Assembly (NCBI GenBank): GCA_026874595.1
Contig: CM049308.1
Span: 22,045,867 to 22,109,866 of the forward strand
Direction of reading: 5' to 3'
Source of the DNA: Sipunculus nudus
Lineage: Eukaryota; Annelida; Sipuncula; Golfingiida; Sipunculidae
Length of the DNA: 64,000 bases
Part shown: one piece after another, positions 26,601-41,600 of the stretch
Layout of the letters: every line of letters starts with the position of its first letter
How positions within the stretch are numbered: position 1 is the stretch's first letter
Made by a program: the position numbers and the translations under genes
Notes under the pieces: model-generated
What the model was told of the DNA's origin: nothing
The model's input: the letters and a program-made list of their open reading frames with translations, nothing else
Databases searched by the model: none

Positions 26601-29600
26601 TCACCCCATGATAAGTGTATCAATTATGATTTGTCAGCACTGCTTACCACTTTCCTGACAAGGGGGGGGGGGCTGCAATTCATGAGGAACATTGTTTTAA
26701 TCAGTGAAAATAAAGACATGAAACACCATCTGTGACTTCTTGAAAGGTAACAGTTTGTCTCATTTCAAGACACATTTTCATAGTTTATATGTGTGAAACT
26801 GTACCGTAAAATCTCCACTTAAAACCGCGGTTTAATCAAGAAATTCAAAATCTTGAAATCAGGTTTATTTCCTGAAAGCACTGTGCGGTTTATACTAGAA
26901 GGGTTTCCTGAATATCTTCCTGACAGACATCGTTTTGGGGCCGGCGAGTGGGCGATAATATTGCAACTTTCAAAGGCCGTTCTTAGCAGCAGTCTCGCAT
27001 GCATGGGAGCCGTGTGTAAATGTATTATTTACGATTATTTGTTATTTATAAATTAAATATTGCTGATAAGTTTTTGTGATATATAACTTGTTATAAAATT
27101 TTGGTAAATTGTCACCAAATAATACGTTTACAACAACCCTGCTGTAACACACAGTGGCCCACTTTGTTGGGCATGGTCAAGCAAAATTGAAATAAAAGCC
27201 TACTTTAAACCCATTTGCGGCATTATTTAGCAATGATTATTTGTTTAAAACGTAAAATGAATAAAAAGCTGACATCATAAGGAGTCACACAATGGCAGAC
27301 GATCGTTTTAAAAGCAAGTTTGAGTGCCGCCATGTGCTGAAACATCCCGGTGTTCTGCTAAGAATATTTTGAACGGCTGTACGCGGTGGGTGGTAAACAG
27401 AACAGCCACCTATTTCGTCCCAGCGTGCCTTGCGTGAACACTGCCTTGACAAAATGGCTCCCCACACGGAAACTTTCTTCAGGAAAAAAAACTTGCTTAC
27501 CCCGACTGACCTCTTTAATTTTACCTTAAAATCAATCGTTATCAAGCGTCATGTTTCCTATACGTGCGTATCTCGACAAGGTACCTTCAATTACTTTGAT
27601 ATTTAGTAAAATTGACCAGCTATGTTTTCAAATGCGCCAGCATATTGTGACATGGAGCGATGTCAACGTACGATGTGACGATGATAATACCGAAGTAAGC
27701 GGTATGAAAATGATTTGAATCTTCCGAGTAATTCCAGAAAATGGTATTTTCATCAAAAATTTTTTAGAATTAAAATATACAGTGACTTAAAATGGATCAG
27801 CAGAATGTTTTTTTCCAAAATATAATGACAAATCAGTAGCAAACAAGAATATGGCACGGAATATAAAATCTGTATAAACAGGCAGAGGTTCACCGGCCCT
27901 TACGTCTTCCCAAACTTCATGCTTGAGTGACCCTGCAAAAAAGTGTTATGATATGTTTAAATAAAATGCCCAAGGAATTGAAAAATGGACAGGAATGGCC
28001 GAGTCGCAACCTACGCGTGTTCATTTCTAGATGATAGCTTGATTGTGTCTTTTGTCAAATCATTCCGAAGCGAAAGTTGGTGCGGTTTTAAAGGGGGGTT
28101 CTTAGTATTTGAGCCCCTCGCGATGTCTCACCTGGAATTTCGGCGAAGTCTGGGTGCGGTTTTAATCGGAAGTGCGGTTTTAAGTGGAGATTTTACGGTA
28201 TATGAATAATTTATATGACTGGAACTTTTCAAAAGTTTAAAGGGACATAATCAGGAGCAATATTATGCCTATTCTTTCACACTATTAAGTTTTGCTTTAT
28301 ATAAAATTTTCCCAGCAAAACCATCCCAGCACACAGTTTAGTACCTTGCATATGGTTGTTTAACACCTTGTTATGGCTATGCATGGTAGTAAACACAGCC
28401 CACATGCATCTGTTTACCATAACAAGGTTGTGTGACCAGAGGACCAATTGTGAGATGCAACACGCCATGTTTTAGCCAGCGGGAACATTTATTACATTTT
28501 TTGAGTCAAGTCAGTCAGGGCTTCCCCTGATTGACACATTGTGGCCCAGGTGATGCACGCACTGTGTTTATATTGACACCTGTGATTGTGCCCGTACAAC
28601 TGTTTTTAACACTTGTTTGCAAAGATAAGCAAATGGTTTCAGGGCAATATTCTGGCAGGTACAAATTTAATTTAAAAGTGAAGAAGATACTGTTTGGTTA
28701 ATTTAACATGCCTTATAGGTGATTACGCCCCTTTCATGGTCCGACAGACAAAGGGAATCCTACTGTAATACGTGGATCAGGGCACAGTCATTTCAAAAGC
28801 ATTCCTCTGGCTTAAACTTCGATGATATAGATCTAATGGCCAACAAACTCTATCTGCAGAGAGATTCAAACCTTAGGAATACTTCCCTAATATATTTCCG
28901 TAGAGTTATCAAATGCTGACATTATACACATTTTGAAACCATCCGTGGGGGCTGCCATTTTTTGTGCAGACTAAAATCTGGATGTCATAAGTTGCATATT
29001 GGAATTATGGACATAACCTGGTAGAAAATAAAAAGCTTACCACAGTTGTACCCTGACTGCTGGTACTGCATTGTGCTATTGTATCCTGTGGGGTGGTAGC
29101 TAAAATTACTGGTGTGGCTGGTGCTCTGGGCCTGCCCTGGAGTAGTGGACAGAGTCGTAGGGCAGAAAGTGCTGGTGCTGCCACCTGGTGCCTCATACTG
29201 ACTAGTAGGCACAGCTGATATGGGATGTCCATACGGATAAGCACAAACGTTCCCCATTGGCCCTGACTGGTGTGAATGTGACCCACACATAGGGTGATGA
29301 GTTATTGGGTCTGGGCGAACAACTGTTGGTTGTGCGTGAGCAGCCTGTGTGCCGTCAGGATGCTCTTTTGTCTCAGTATGGTGGGTGGACACTAGTTTCT
29401 GCGGGGCTGCCATGACATGAGATGATTTGCTGGTGGGTTCTTTGATGTCGACTATCTGTACATCAGGTGAAGGAATGGTAGGTTTGGAAGGAGGAGGAGG
29501 GGGGCAGAGACTTGTATGGTTGTGTCCTGGTTTTTTTTCTGGAAAGTCTTTGGCAGGGCAGCTGACAGTTATCACATCAAGGGTTCCCGATGAGCTGAGA

Positions 29601-32600
29601 TCACCAGCAGCTACTTTACCATCATCATGGCAACAGGCTAGTTTTTCTTTGCCGGACAACACATCAGAACCGAGACCCATGACCCAACACGCGACCTTTT
29701 GGTTTTGGGATTCGGTAAGAATGTTGTGTCTTCTACGTAGGTTCAAGCTTTGGAAAGTCAGGTCAACCCTGGAACAGTGCTCCTGCACAGGAACTTTCCA
29801 CTTTTTAGTGCTGGCAGCCATAATAGCCTGAAATACATAAGGTTTCCACATGACATAAATTTTAATATGGTCATCAGAAAAGCCTATAATAGGAATGTAA
29901 TGATATCCTAATAAGTAAATAAGTAGTTAATATATCTGACACATAATATTACTAAAGCTAGGATTAGTGTTGGGACGATATAGGTTTTTGATATCATGAT
30001 AATTATTCAAATTTTATCGCGATATACCGTGATATCGCGATATTTTCAATTAATGGCATTAATAAGCCATCAATAATGATATTTATAACAACCACCTTTA
30101 AAGTCTTGACTTTATACAAAGGCTTAAGTATTAATATAATTTATACCTATTGTGCCAGTACCACAGAATGACTCATTAAGTGATGTAAGTTGCATGAAGG
30201 TCCTGCAGGTGCGCAAGCTTGAGGCGCGGGAAGTCCTGCCCCCATCGTCGAATCACGCTTGTCAGAACTTTCCATCAGTTTCCTATAGCTACATAAAAGC
30301 CGGAGAATCCCGGCGAATTTTCGGAGAGCGTGTCATACGAATCTTGGCTAAATATATCATCTCAATTTTATATGGCATAATATGCAACCTGTATGGAATG
30401 TTCGATTCAGTGGTGACACTTTTATGTTGATATTTTCGTTCCATGCAATAAAAGCATAAATGTGTGTATTTATTGCTCTTTCATTATAATGTTAATTTCT
30501 CCTGGAATTCTCAAGCTTTTGTCCTTTCTGATTCATCCTGCTACTTCCGGACATTTCTGACTAGTCCAGAAGTCTGTAAGCACACGCTTCCACCCACACG
30601 GTGTATTCCAATACACGTGGTTTATGAAAATAAATGCAATTCTTTGAAATAAATTTATTTTGAACTTCAAGGGCTTGCTTGTGAATCAAAATCGTGAACA
30701 AAAACTGATATCGTGATATTGCGATAATAGGAAAGTTGACGGTATGATAACCGTAGCGGTCAGATATCGTGATAATACCGTATACCTGTAACCGTCCCAA
30801 CCCTAGCTAGGATCTAATAATATATCATAATTACTAGTACAATCTTAAATGCGGTCAGAAGAAATTTAATAAACAAAAGGGCCATTAAAACCACACAATG
30901 TTATCTTATAAGTATCATAAGAAATAATTTTTTAACAGATGTTACATTTAAATTGTTTATCTTGATGAATTTAAATTTTGGCAAGCATTTAGACTCAAAA
31001 TGTCTCAGAATGGTTAAACCAAACTCAAATGTAGTCCCCTGATCAACAATGTGGTAACAATTTTCCGATGCACAATATAGGGCAAAACAATAACAAATAT
31101 TGTATCAATACTGTCAAAGGTCTTTGTATCGCTACATGACACACAACATCACTTATTACCTAATATTCAGTATAGGTGCCAGATTAAAAAGGTAAGATGA
31201 AATGTCATTTTCTAAGAAACAAGTTCAAATGGCATTAGATCGATGAATCATCTAATGATTAAACAATTAGAAGGAACTATTGCCGATGCATTAAGATCAT
31301 CCCTGAAGCAATATGAGTGACTGCTCGATAAATTGTTTTTTTTATTTTATGAGAAAAAAAAGGTTAAGAAGAACAACTTTTGCTTTATTAACAAAATAAT
31401 TTTCATATATATATGTATGATATTGTGAGTCCAATTGTGAGAGGTGTCAGCATATTTATCATATGTATTACATCATGTGTCATGTCGTATGTCATACTGT
31501 GAAAGAAGTATCAGCATATTTATAATATGTATGATATTGTGTGTCATACTGTCAGAGAAGTATCAGCATATATATATATGGTATCACGTCATATTATGAG
31601 AGAAGTATAGGCATATTTATAATGTGTGTCATATAGTTTGTCATACTGTCAGAGAAGTATCAGCATATTTATAATATGTATGATATTGTGTGTCATACTG
31701 TCAGACAAGTATAAGCATATTTATCATATATGCATGATATCACCTCATATCACAAGAGGAGTATCAGCATATTTATAATATGTATGATATTGTGTGTCAT
31801 ACTGTCAGAGAAGAATCATCATATTTATCATATATGCATGATATCACGTCATATTGCGAGAGAAGTATCAGCATATTTTTTATATGTATGACATTGTGTG
31901 TCATGTCATGAGAGAAAAATCAGCATATCTATCATATGTATGATATCATGTGTCATGTCATGAGAGAAGCATCAGCATATTTTTTGAACATATGACATTG
32001 TGTGTCATATTGTGAGAAAAGACATATTTATCATATCGTGAGATAGTGTACCAAAACTGCCCTGCTGATCAACACATAAAGAGTTTACATTTGACATAAA
32101 ACACAGAAAAGGAGCAGAGTTAAGCTCAGCCAGAACTTACCGTAGCATTGAGACAAGCCATTCGTTTTGGCGGTGGCCACAAGGGGGCCTCAATCTGCCT
32201 TTTCCGCTTACAGCTTTCTCCCTTATCTTTGCCTTTATGGAGAATTTTCCTCTTTTTCAACTTATCCGTCGCTTTCTTGGGACTTTCACATTTACGACCA
32301 CCTTTCTCTGGTGATGAATCTCTGCCTTTTTTATCTTTCCCTGCTCTTGTAGGAGAAGATCGTTTTTCTTTGCCGTCCTTGCTCTCTTTGGGAGACCCTT
32401 TACTTTCGGTTCTACTCTTTTTGTCTTTGGTAACAGTATTGGTAGCTTTGGGCTTAGGCTTTGGAACATGATAAGAGGGTTTAACAGTGATTTCTTCGGA
32501 GGAGGAATAGTCTGTATCATTTTCTGATTCTGTGCTTGATTTTGGTTCTTGTTTAATTTGTCTACTCGTCACAGGACTACTATCATACATAAGCTGCATT

Positions 32601-35600
32601 ATAGCACCAGCGTTAAGATAAGCCTCTCTTTGAATTCTCGGTGCCCGCGGTTTTATTTCCGGCTTTTTCACTTTTTGCTTAACCCCAGTAGCCCTTGTTT
32701 TATTACCATACATTCTGGTACTTTCATCTTTTCTCTGCTTTTTGGCATTTTCATCGTCTTTGGTGGGTGATGCTGTTCTTTTTCGTGTATTAGGCCAGTA
32801 ACTTTCACAATAAGACACTGCTATCTCGTTTTCGTTATAGCTGAAGACCTTTTCTGTGGCGGACCTCCTACCGATATTGTGACCTACTTTATATGCCTGA
32901 GGAGTCAGTTTTGTTTTCTTTCTGCCAGGCTTTTTGTTGCTGTTTCCCTTTCCTGTCTTTTCTTTCTTCATCTCTTTCTTTGCCGAGGTCTTACTCTGAA
33001 AGTAATACAAGATTTAAAGTAGTAATCAATGTATTTTTCCACTGAACTCACTACTTGTCCCACAAATATACCAACAACAAGCAAATATATGGAATTAATG
33101 TCCCCCCGCTTTGGGTCTTTCATGTCGTTCATGCTTGATAAGCAACCAAAATTATGACATGTTGAGTAAATCTTGAGGGCACGAAAACTTAAACAGAAAC
33201 AGATCCACTATATGTGGAGACATCTGCAGGCGAACATAAAAACTAAAACACATTCAGAAATAGGACCAAAATCCATGATGACATGTGGAGACATCTGCAG
33301 GCAAACATAAAAAACAAAAACACATTAAGAAATTTGATAAATTTGCTTTTGAGCTAAAGAGGAATATTTTTCAGACAGACACTCCAAAACCAATCCCAAC
33401 CAAGGTATGCATGAAAGCAATCACTGACCAAAATTTGAATGAAATCGGATAATATTTAGGATATAGTTATAGCATGGAAACAAAACCTGATGAACAGACA
33501 GACAGACAGACAGACAGAGGGACAGACTGACAAACCCAAATCAATGTCCCCCATTCCGCGGAAGGGTGGGGGGGGGGGGGAATTTGTAATCCATGACCCC
33601 ATCATCTTCTCATGATTGTTGTTATCTATAGGTTACAGTTGGCATGATTTCCCATTGGCTTTAAAATGGTCAGTCCTGTCAGAAAAAATACCTTAAATTA
33701 TTATATATTATAACGAAGGACCCCAGCAACTTTCCAGGACATGATACCCACACTTCCAGCGGATCAATTTTCGATGACTTCTTCATGACTTTTCACAAAA
33801 ATTCATGACCTTTTCCCAAAACCTATGATATGAAACTGTCACATATGAAACAGGAAACTTAGACCACCAATGATAATTTACATATGCAGAATTATATTAA
33901 AGATTGCATAGTTATATACCGGTATATTAAAAGATCTTATTTCTATAGTTGTTACTGTTTTTATTAAGTCACACAGGTGACAGAGTTCAATTAGCTAAAC
34001 GAGGGCTGGGTTTCAGAGTTCCTAGGTTTGTAGGAAGGTGCTTTTAAGGTGGGGGTGGACTAAAAATTAAGGGCCAAATGGCATTTACATGAGGCCTATG
34101 AGGTGAGTCAATTACACTGAACTTTTTTTAGCATAAAAAATTTCATTTTGCTTTATTAGAACTCCTGCTTTTATCAGAATGGGGTGTTTAAAATCTATTT
34201 TGATGATCATTAACAGGTAAAAATTCAACTGATCGAAGCAATTCAGCTACAAGATTTCAGGAGCATTATGCACATGCACTAGTTGTAACTTGTGTCATTA
34301 CTGCCTTATCATCACGATGGCAGTAGATATACAGACAAGGCTATAAATATACTATACTAATACCCAATGCCTGTGACCTTGGCCGTTTCTCAATGGTTCC
34401 TAATAGTTTTAATAATTTAAATTTTCTGTTCGTGTTAATACACTGTACAAAAGTAAGGTCACACTCACAGTTGGCAGGATTCATGTAAGAAAAACTAGCT
34501 GAATGGTATTTTCAAAGCAAATTAAAAGTTGACAGGCCTGGTCATTATGAACCTGACATGATCACAAAACCTCACACAGATGACAAAGGGTGATTGCTAA
34601 TTCTTGCTTCATTTGCAGTCAGCTAAGCCACAGTGTTACTTCTGTTGAGCCCTCATGTTAAACAATACTAAAAGTATGGCTACTCATGATAACAGTAGGC
34701 ACAATGAATGTGGCTACACATTAAAGGAATGGGTATCTAAAGCCAGGATATCTGGCAGAGACACCCTCCACTGTTTGTATACTGTTACAACTACTCCAGG
34801 AACTAGGTGTAAAGTTTTGGACCAGATGGTTACAGATCAATATCACCAGTCACTCAGTACATATGCTCTGAGCTCCTCTACCAGTCTGTGTAATCCAAAC
34901 CCAGGGCTAATGGTCCTGGCAGGGGATGAAATATATTTTCTCTGAACTTACAACTCCAGTCATAAAAATTTGTGTCATTTGATTGATTCATTGAGGAAAT
35001 CCCACTTAATTCCTTCAATGACGTCAGTTTTTGTCAAATGGTGCCAGTTTTCATTTATGTTAGTTTTAATTAATACCACAGTTAATTTGCATTTTGAAAC
35101 ACTCACATTCATCATGGTATGTGAGTTTCACCATGAGGCTGTACTGTTTACAGAAACAAGGCCTACAGGCCTAATGCAAACCTGTGCAAAGTTTGGGAGT
35201 ATGAATGGAGGTTTTCTTTTTTTAAATTTAATATTGATCCTTTTAAGTCCTGCATATCTACCTTAGTCATTATGATTTCAGCAAAATGGACATTTTGGAC
35301 CTACAAGTTTCAGACTAGGACATTTTAAAACTAGAATATGGGTAGTCAACAAGCGACTATGAGTATCCGCAGAAATCAGAGTGGAACGGGTGAAGTGAGG
35401 CATGGATTAAGTGGCAAGGGGAATAGAATGAGGTGTGTTGCATATTAGCATGGATGTCTGCAGCATAAACGTGAATGTAGGTGGTGCCACCTGTCATAAA
35501 TCGAGAAAATTGTCCAGGATGTATAAACCTGCAAAATTTCAGGTGGATAAGTCAAACCACTGCTGAGATATGAGTGATTTTACCTAAGGCAGATGAACAG

Positions 35601-38600
35601 ATGGATGGTGTTCATAAGTGGTTGCAGGTGGCACCACCAGTTTAACTTATGATGAAGAGCTATGTGAGATATATACACAAGCAAAATTTTGGCCCAATCG
35701 CTCAAACGGTTCCCGAGATATGAGCTTGGATGTCTGCAGAGTAAATGTGAATGTAGGTGGCGCCACCTGTCATAAATCGAGAAAGCTGTCCAGGATGTAT
35801 AAACCTGCAAAATTTCAGGTGGATAAGTCAAACTACTGCTGAGATATGAGTGATTTTATCCCAAGGCAGATGAACAGATGGACGCTGTGCATAAGTGGTT
35901 GCAGGTGGCGCCACCATTTTTAGTGTGTGTTATAAAGCTACCAAAGGGCTACATTTGTGCAATTTTTTTAGCCTGATCGGTCAAACGGTTCCCGAGATAT
36001 GAGCTTGGATGTCTGCAGAGTAAATGTGAATGTGGGTGGCGCCACCTGTCATAAAATCGAGAAAATTGTCCAGGATGTATAAACTTGCAATATTTCAGGT
36101 GGATAAGTCAAGCTAAGATATGAGTGATATTATCCCAAGGCAGATGAACAGATGGACGCTGTGCAAAAATGGTTGCAGGTGGGGCCCCCATTTTTAGTGT
36201 ATGTTATAAAGCTATCAAAGGGCTACATTTGTGCAAATTTTTTAGCCTGATCGGTCAAACAGTTCCCCAGATATGTGGGTTTATGTGTGGAAACAGACGC
36301 ACAAATGGACGCTGGGCAGCAAAATAAGGTCAGAGGTCAACCAAAAATGAGGGCGCAGCAGTTCACATGTGACCTGATGATAAACCCAAATCGCTTAAAA
36401 TGCTAAACCAAGTTTTTTCAAACAGTTGAAAGATATAGTTCCAATAATCTGGGAATTCTGCATCTAAACATTGTGTCTAGATGTCTAGATGCTGTGTCTA
36501 GATGTCTAGACACATTGTCTAGACACCCCCCCAGAGCCAGGTCAGTTGCCATGGTGATGTCTGGACCCCACCTGTTTGGACTGAGTGACCTCTTGACTTG
36601 GATGCTGAAACTCAGCATGTTGTCAAATCTGATTTCAAATACAGAAAGCCTTTTTCAATTGGCTACAATGTTTTTTTTAAATGTATTTACCCAATCTATT
36701 CTTATAAAACTGGCAGAACCCTACCATAGAATAATTCTTGTAAAGTTTAAACCAATCAGCTTAACAGTTTCATCATAAATCAGTGTATAAGCAAGAAGAG
36801 TTTAAAATTATATTTTCGCTTGTAAAAAAACACATCAATGTAGGTGGAGTTCAACCTCCCGTAACGCAGCCAAAAATCTCCGAACTGGAATCATTCGAAC
36901 AAACTTGAGAGAGATTGTTCCAGGGATCATTTCTGTGAAATATTGGACATTTGGCTGGACAGTTTCAGAGAAGAAGATTTTAAAGGTTTTTAAGCTTTTT
37001 CTCTATAAAATCTAATTAAGTACAGATACCCAAAAAAAAGCTCAAGGGCACCAATTTCACATGTGACTAATTCTTACATGTAATTTGGAGCTGCTAGCTC
37101 CAACGGTTTCTGACTTACAGCCATGGACGGCGGAAAGCAAACCCTGGACGGTGGACGGCTGACGATGGATGGACGACGCTGCGCCATTGCATAAGCTCAC
37201 AGGTTCGCTAAAAATGGTATGCAAAGTCACATCTTCATTCTGTTCAACTTAGGTTTGAAGAAATACACATTCGCTTAGAATAAACCTTGTTGCATAATCA
37301 GTTTCCACAACCCCTAGACAGTAATCTAAGCACTGACTATTTTTATATCAGTTAATAGACAATGTCAGGGAAGACAATGATATCAAGTGTTCAGGTGTCT
37401 AACATAAATAAATACTAAGTAAACTACAACTTTATTATAGCTAATATTGGCTAAATAGCTATATTTTTTTGTAATATGACCAGAAATAAAGGAATTAATT
37501 TTATTATTTTGTTGAAGTAAGCAGCATGGACTGTCAGATAGGCCTGCATGCAGAGACGTTCAAAACATACAGCGTTTCCAAGAACCCTTTTCTGTCCAGG
37601 TTCTCACTGTAGAAAAGGACACTACAAGATATGTTTAGTTTAAACAAATTTATTTTAGTTGGATTATACAAATAGCACAAAATGCTAATGAACGTACTTT
37701 CCAAAAGTTACTGAAACAGGGCAAAAAACACAAATACTTTTGCTGTGGACAACACCGAATCACACGTCAGGTATCTCTGATAGGTGTCGCTAGTGAAATA
37801 AAGGTCTATTGCTTATGTACATTTTTTTTGGTGAAGCGTGATTCTTATTTTTAATGTCACTTTTAATCATCTCTCTGGTGCAAAGCTTTCAAAAAGTTTT
37901 TTTTATGGATCTTAATATTTTATGGCAATATAAGTTATTTTTTTTATAACAATGTTTTATATTAAGTGATTCTGCACAAGCACAATAATTATAATATTCA
38001 TGGAAAGAGAGCTATATAAATCTGGCATAATATTTATAACTTCATTAGTCTAGATATTATTTTGTAACTGAACCATGCCATGCATACATGGTATGTCTGA
38101 ACATTTAGTCAACAAATTAGGTCCAAATAGCTGCAGTAGGCTGTATTTGCATATGGTCATTACTCATAGGACATTAAGCAAGATTTAGATGACATTTTAA
38201 CTAAATAATTGAGCTGGGAAACCTTTTATATTATTATTACTGGATTTTCACTATGGAATTTCTAATTAACATGGTAACTCCTTGTGCCTAAGCTGTGGTC
38301 CATGTTTTATTGTTTGACACGATATATAATACTTTACTGAAGGTCTGTGTTCAATCAATATCAAAGTCTAATATTATTAATGATGAAATAAGGGGTAATA
38401 TTGTAATCATTTATAATATTTATGAAAGAGGAAATAGATTTAGCTGGCCAAAGTTAATGACATAATGGCTAAGGGCTGAATAATAGTTTGATGCCAAGCA
38501 ATTGCAAACATTTGTCAATGTTAAACTTGGTGGCCTGGATACATTAAACGTCATATGCTAAAAACTCTGCTGGAGTTAGCAGCAGATATAATTATAATTT

Positions 38601-41600
38601 CAGGCCTGGTGAATGTGGCTAAAAATCAGCTGCATACAAATAACCATGAATATGAAAGATTAAGACCAAGTCAGGTAGCCCGCAGGTCCAAATCTTTTAT
38701 GTAAATAACACATTTTTGTTTTGCTAAATATCAGATGTAAAAGTTTATAAACATAAAAGTAGAACGATATATTTCATTCATGTTATAAAGTCATGATTCC
38801 TGATCAAATAAATACAAAAGTAGAATTTGTTTATCTACATTTTATAAAGAAATAACTTATAATCATGGTAGTTTTGGTGCTCAATGTATAAAAGATAAGG
38901 CTCATAATAGCCTTATATATTAAAAGGAGGACATACTGCCCTGATACACACTCCAAACCTAATGGACACAGTTGGTCTGTGCCTAAAGAACATAAAACAA
39001 TAAAATACCCATTTCACACAGCAAATGCAAACCAATTTCAAACCTCTTTGAATGTGAATTAAGTGTTCACATGGCAATCCAAAGCATTTTCAAACCTTTT
39101 TAGCCAAAATATTTTGGATCTAGCTCAAGAGGTGGTTTCAAACAGTTTTGAATGCGAATAGTTTTATCCACTTTGCAAAGTGTCATGTGAACCCTCATTT
39201 AAAACAGTTTAGACCTAGTTTTCAAGCAGCAACTAGGTCACAGCGCAAGCGCAAATGCTTATTTCGACATGTTGTTACATTGTCCAACAGGTGAAATGTA
39301 CACTTCATGCATTGGTGCTAGATGCCTGTGTGAACACACTACACAGATTCAAACCGATTTGGTCAAACCACTTTGCCCAAATAGTTTTGAAAATGTTTGT
39401 GTATGACAGGGGTATAACTTGAGTAAACCAGCTATTTGATCTTTTTAAAGCATCTTATCTCAGCCACAGCAGTGTTACCTTAGTACACATAGCACTTGGC
39501 TCATAAAACCAATTTCAGGTTAACAAGATTCACAGAGTTCATAATACAAACATGGTCATGATTTTTTTTCATTCTTTCCTCAATGTTTATTGGTTTGTTA
39601 GTCAGCCTGCTTAGTCTCTGGTGGATTTTGGTATAGGTGTGTGCTCCTTATAACAACAGTCTCAAGTTCCTTCCTGTACAGGTAGCCTATTGCTCAAGGA
39701 TATTTTCACACTTTCTTTAACACAACTTTGAATGGCAGAGTTATTTAAATTACACTGTGTTTGTACCCTTTAAATCTGAAGGAGCAAGTTGAGGTGACAA
39801 GTTGATTAAAGGGGCCAATGCCTGAACATAACTAAAGTTTATCAATGGAAAACAGGCCAGAAAACAACAATCCCACTGCACACAGGCTTTTATGTTTTGT
39901 ATGTGTTTATAACAGGTGGGGGGCCCCACCAACAAAATTCAAACACATTCAAACAAGTCAGACAACCCAGAGTTTTGCTAAGGGTCATTTTACAACTAGT
40001 GATCTTTAAAAAACTTCCAGACATAAGCAACTAACCTCAACATTGCTTTGGGTAGTAAAAACAAGCTCATCAATCTGTCACAAAGGTGTTATAAGAACTT
40101 TTCTTAACATCATTAATTTGTGAGCAGAGTAATCCAGAAATAACATAAATTATATAGGAGAGGTCGGTCGGTGAATGACTTGCACATGGATACTTTGTTT
40201 CAATTTATGTTTGCTGGGTTAAATTTCTGAGGTCATATATATGTGAATGTATGGACATGATAAAACCATTCTGTACAAAACCTGTAACTCCTGCTTAGTG
40301 GTTACATCCACACTTACTCTGTGAAGTGAAAGGTGCTTAATATTTGCCATCTCTACCACCACAATAGGCTAATTACCTGTCTGACACTAATTGATCAATT
40401 CATAGCAAAGATTTCTTCCACACAGGTAATTTGCATGTCAGGACATATACAAGTACTGAGCTTGCCTTTACTTGTGAGTAAGAAGCCTAAAACTGTGAAT
40501 TTTACATATTAAGTAAATATGTACAAACCAACATATTCTCTGCTCTCTCATATAGAGAGAGAGAAAGAGAGAGTGCAGGAGAGGGGAAGTCTATGTGTGA
40601 GCAATATGAATATGTTCAGGGCTCGACATAAACTGTTTAAAGTGCTTGTCCCATAAGGCAAGTAACACCTGCATTTGGCCTGCCCAGATCCCCCATAAAT
40701 TTGGACTTCGATAGAAAATTCAGCATCTGTGGCCAGGCTGCAAAGTGCTCCGGATCACCAGTTTGCCAAATCTATTGTATATTAGACAATAAGCAGGTAA
40801 TTTAGGATACAGCCCTATTATGAATATGTTCAAATTGGCCAAACGTTTTGGGAATTTTAATTATTTGAAATGTAAGGTATAGGTTTACACTGTATCAAAT
40901 TACCAAGTCAGGCAAGTAATGGAAGACTGTTTGCCCTGCCACTATTTTCTAAATCTTTTACTTGCCCCAGGCAAGTGGGCAACCACTAATGTTGAGCCCT
41001 GATGCTAACATAATGTTTCATATTCACATACAGGATCCTAAATAAATTCAATTACATCCAATATATAAATTATAATTTACTAAAATGGTTCAAGCGTTTT
41101 AGTTTTAACTTCTTCAAGACATTGCAAAATTTCATAGGAGAGAACTGCTGGAAAAATAATTTAATAACAAAGTGACAAGGAAATACTTGATGAAAAAAAC
41201 ACCAAGTTTATTGTTCCTTAAAATACTACAAATTTCACTGGCTGCTGACTAACAATTTCAAGAAGTTCCAAAACCCTGAAGATGATGAAATATTCATGAA
41301 AATAAATGTGAAAGTATATTTCATACATTCAGACATTCAATGCAAGCATATGTTGTTTCATGAATGCTGTTGAAAGTATAAGGAAGTTTTTTAGCTTGGA
41401 AGGAAGATTTATATTGCTTGATATATAAGCTTACATCTCAAGTTTTTTATTTATTACATGAATAATGGGGATGAATAATGAGGAAATATACACAGGGTGG
41501 CCAGCACATCCTTATCAGAAAATAAAGTATGATAAAATTAGGAGTAAAAATATAGGGGGGGGGGGCAAAAAAAAAGGACAACCAGGTACAAAAGAAGGAC

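Noticed and set aside
26853-27545. Transposase within the 27-bp-TIR element
   Set aside because: The open frames there are under 90 codons, on different strands and match no transposase motif I know.
31385-32050. CRISPR-like array
   Set aside because: The units are degenerate and contiguous without unique spacers, and lie in an intron of an animal gene; this is a minisatellite.
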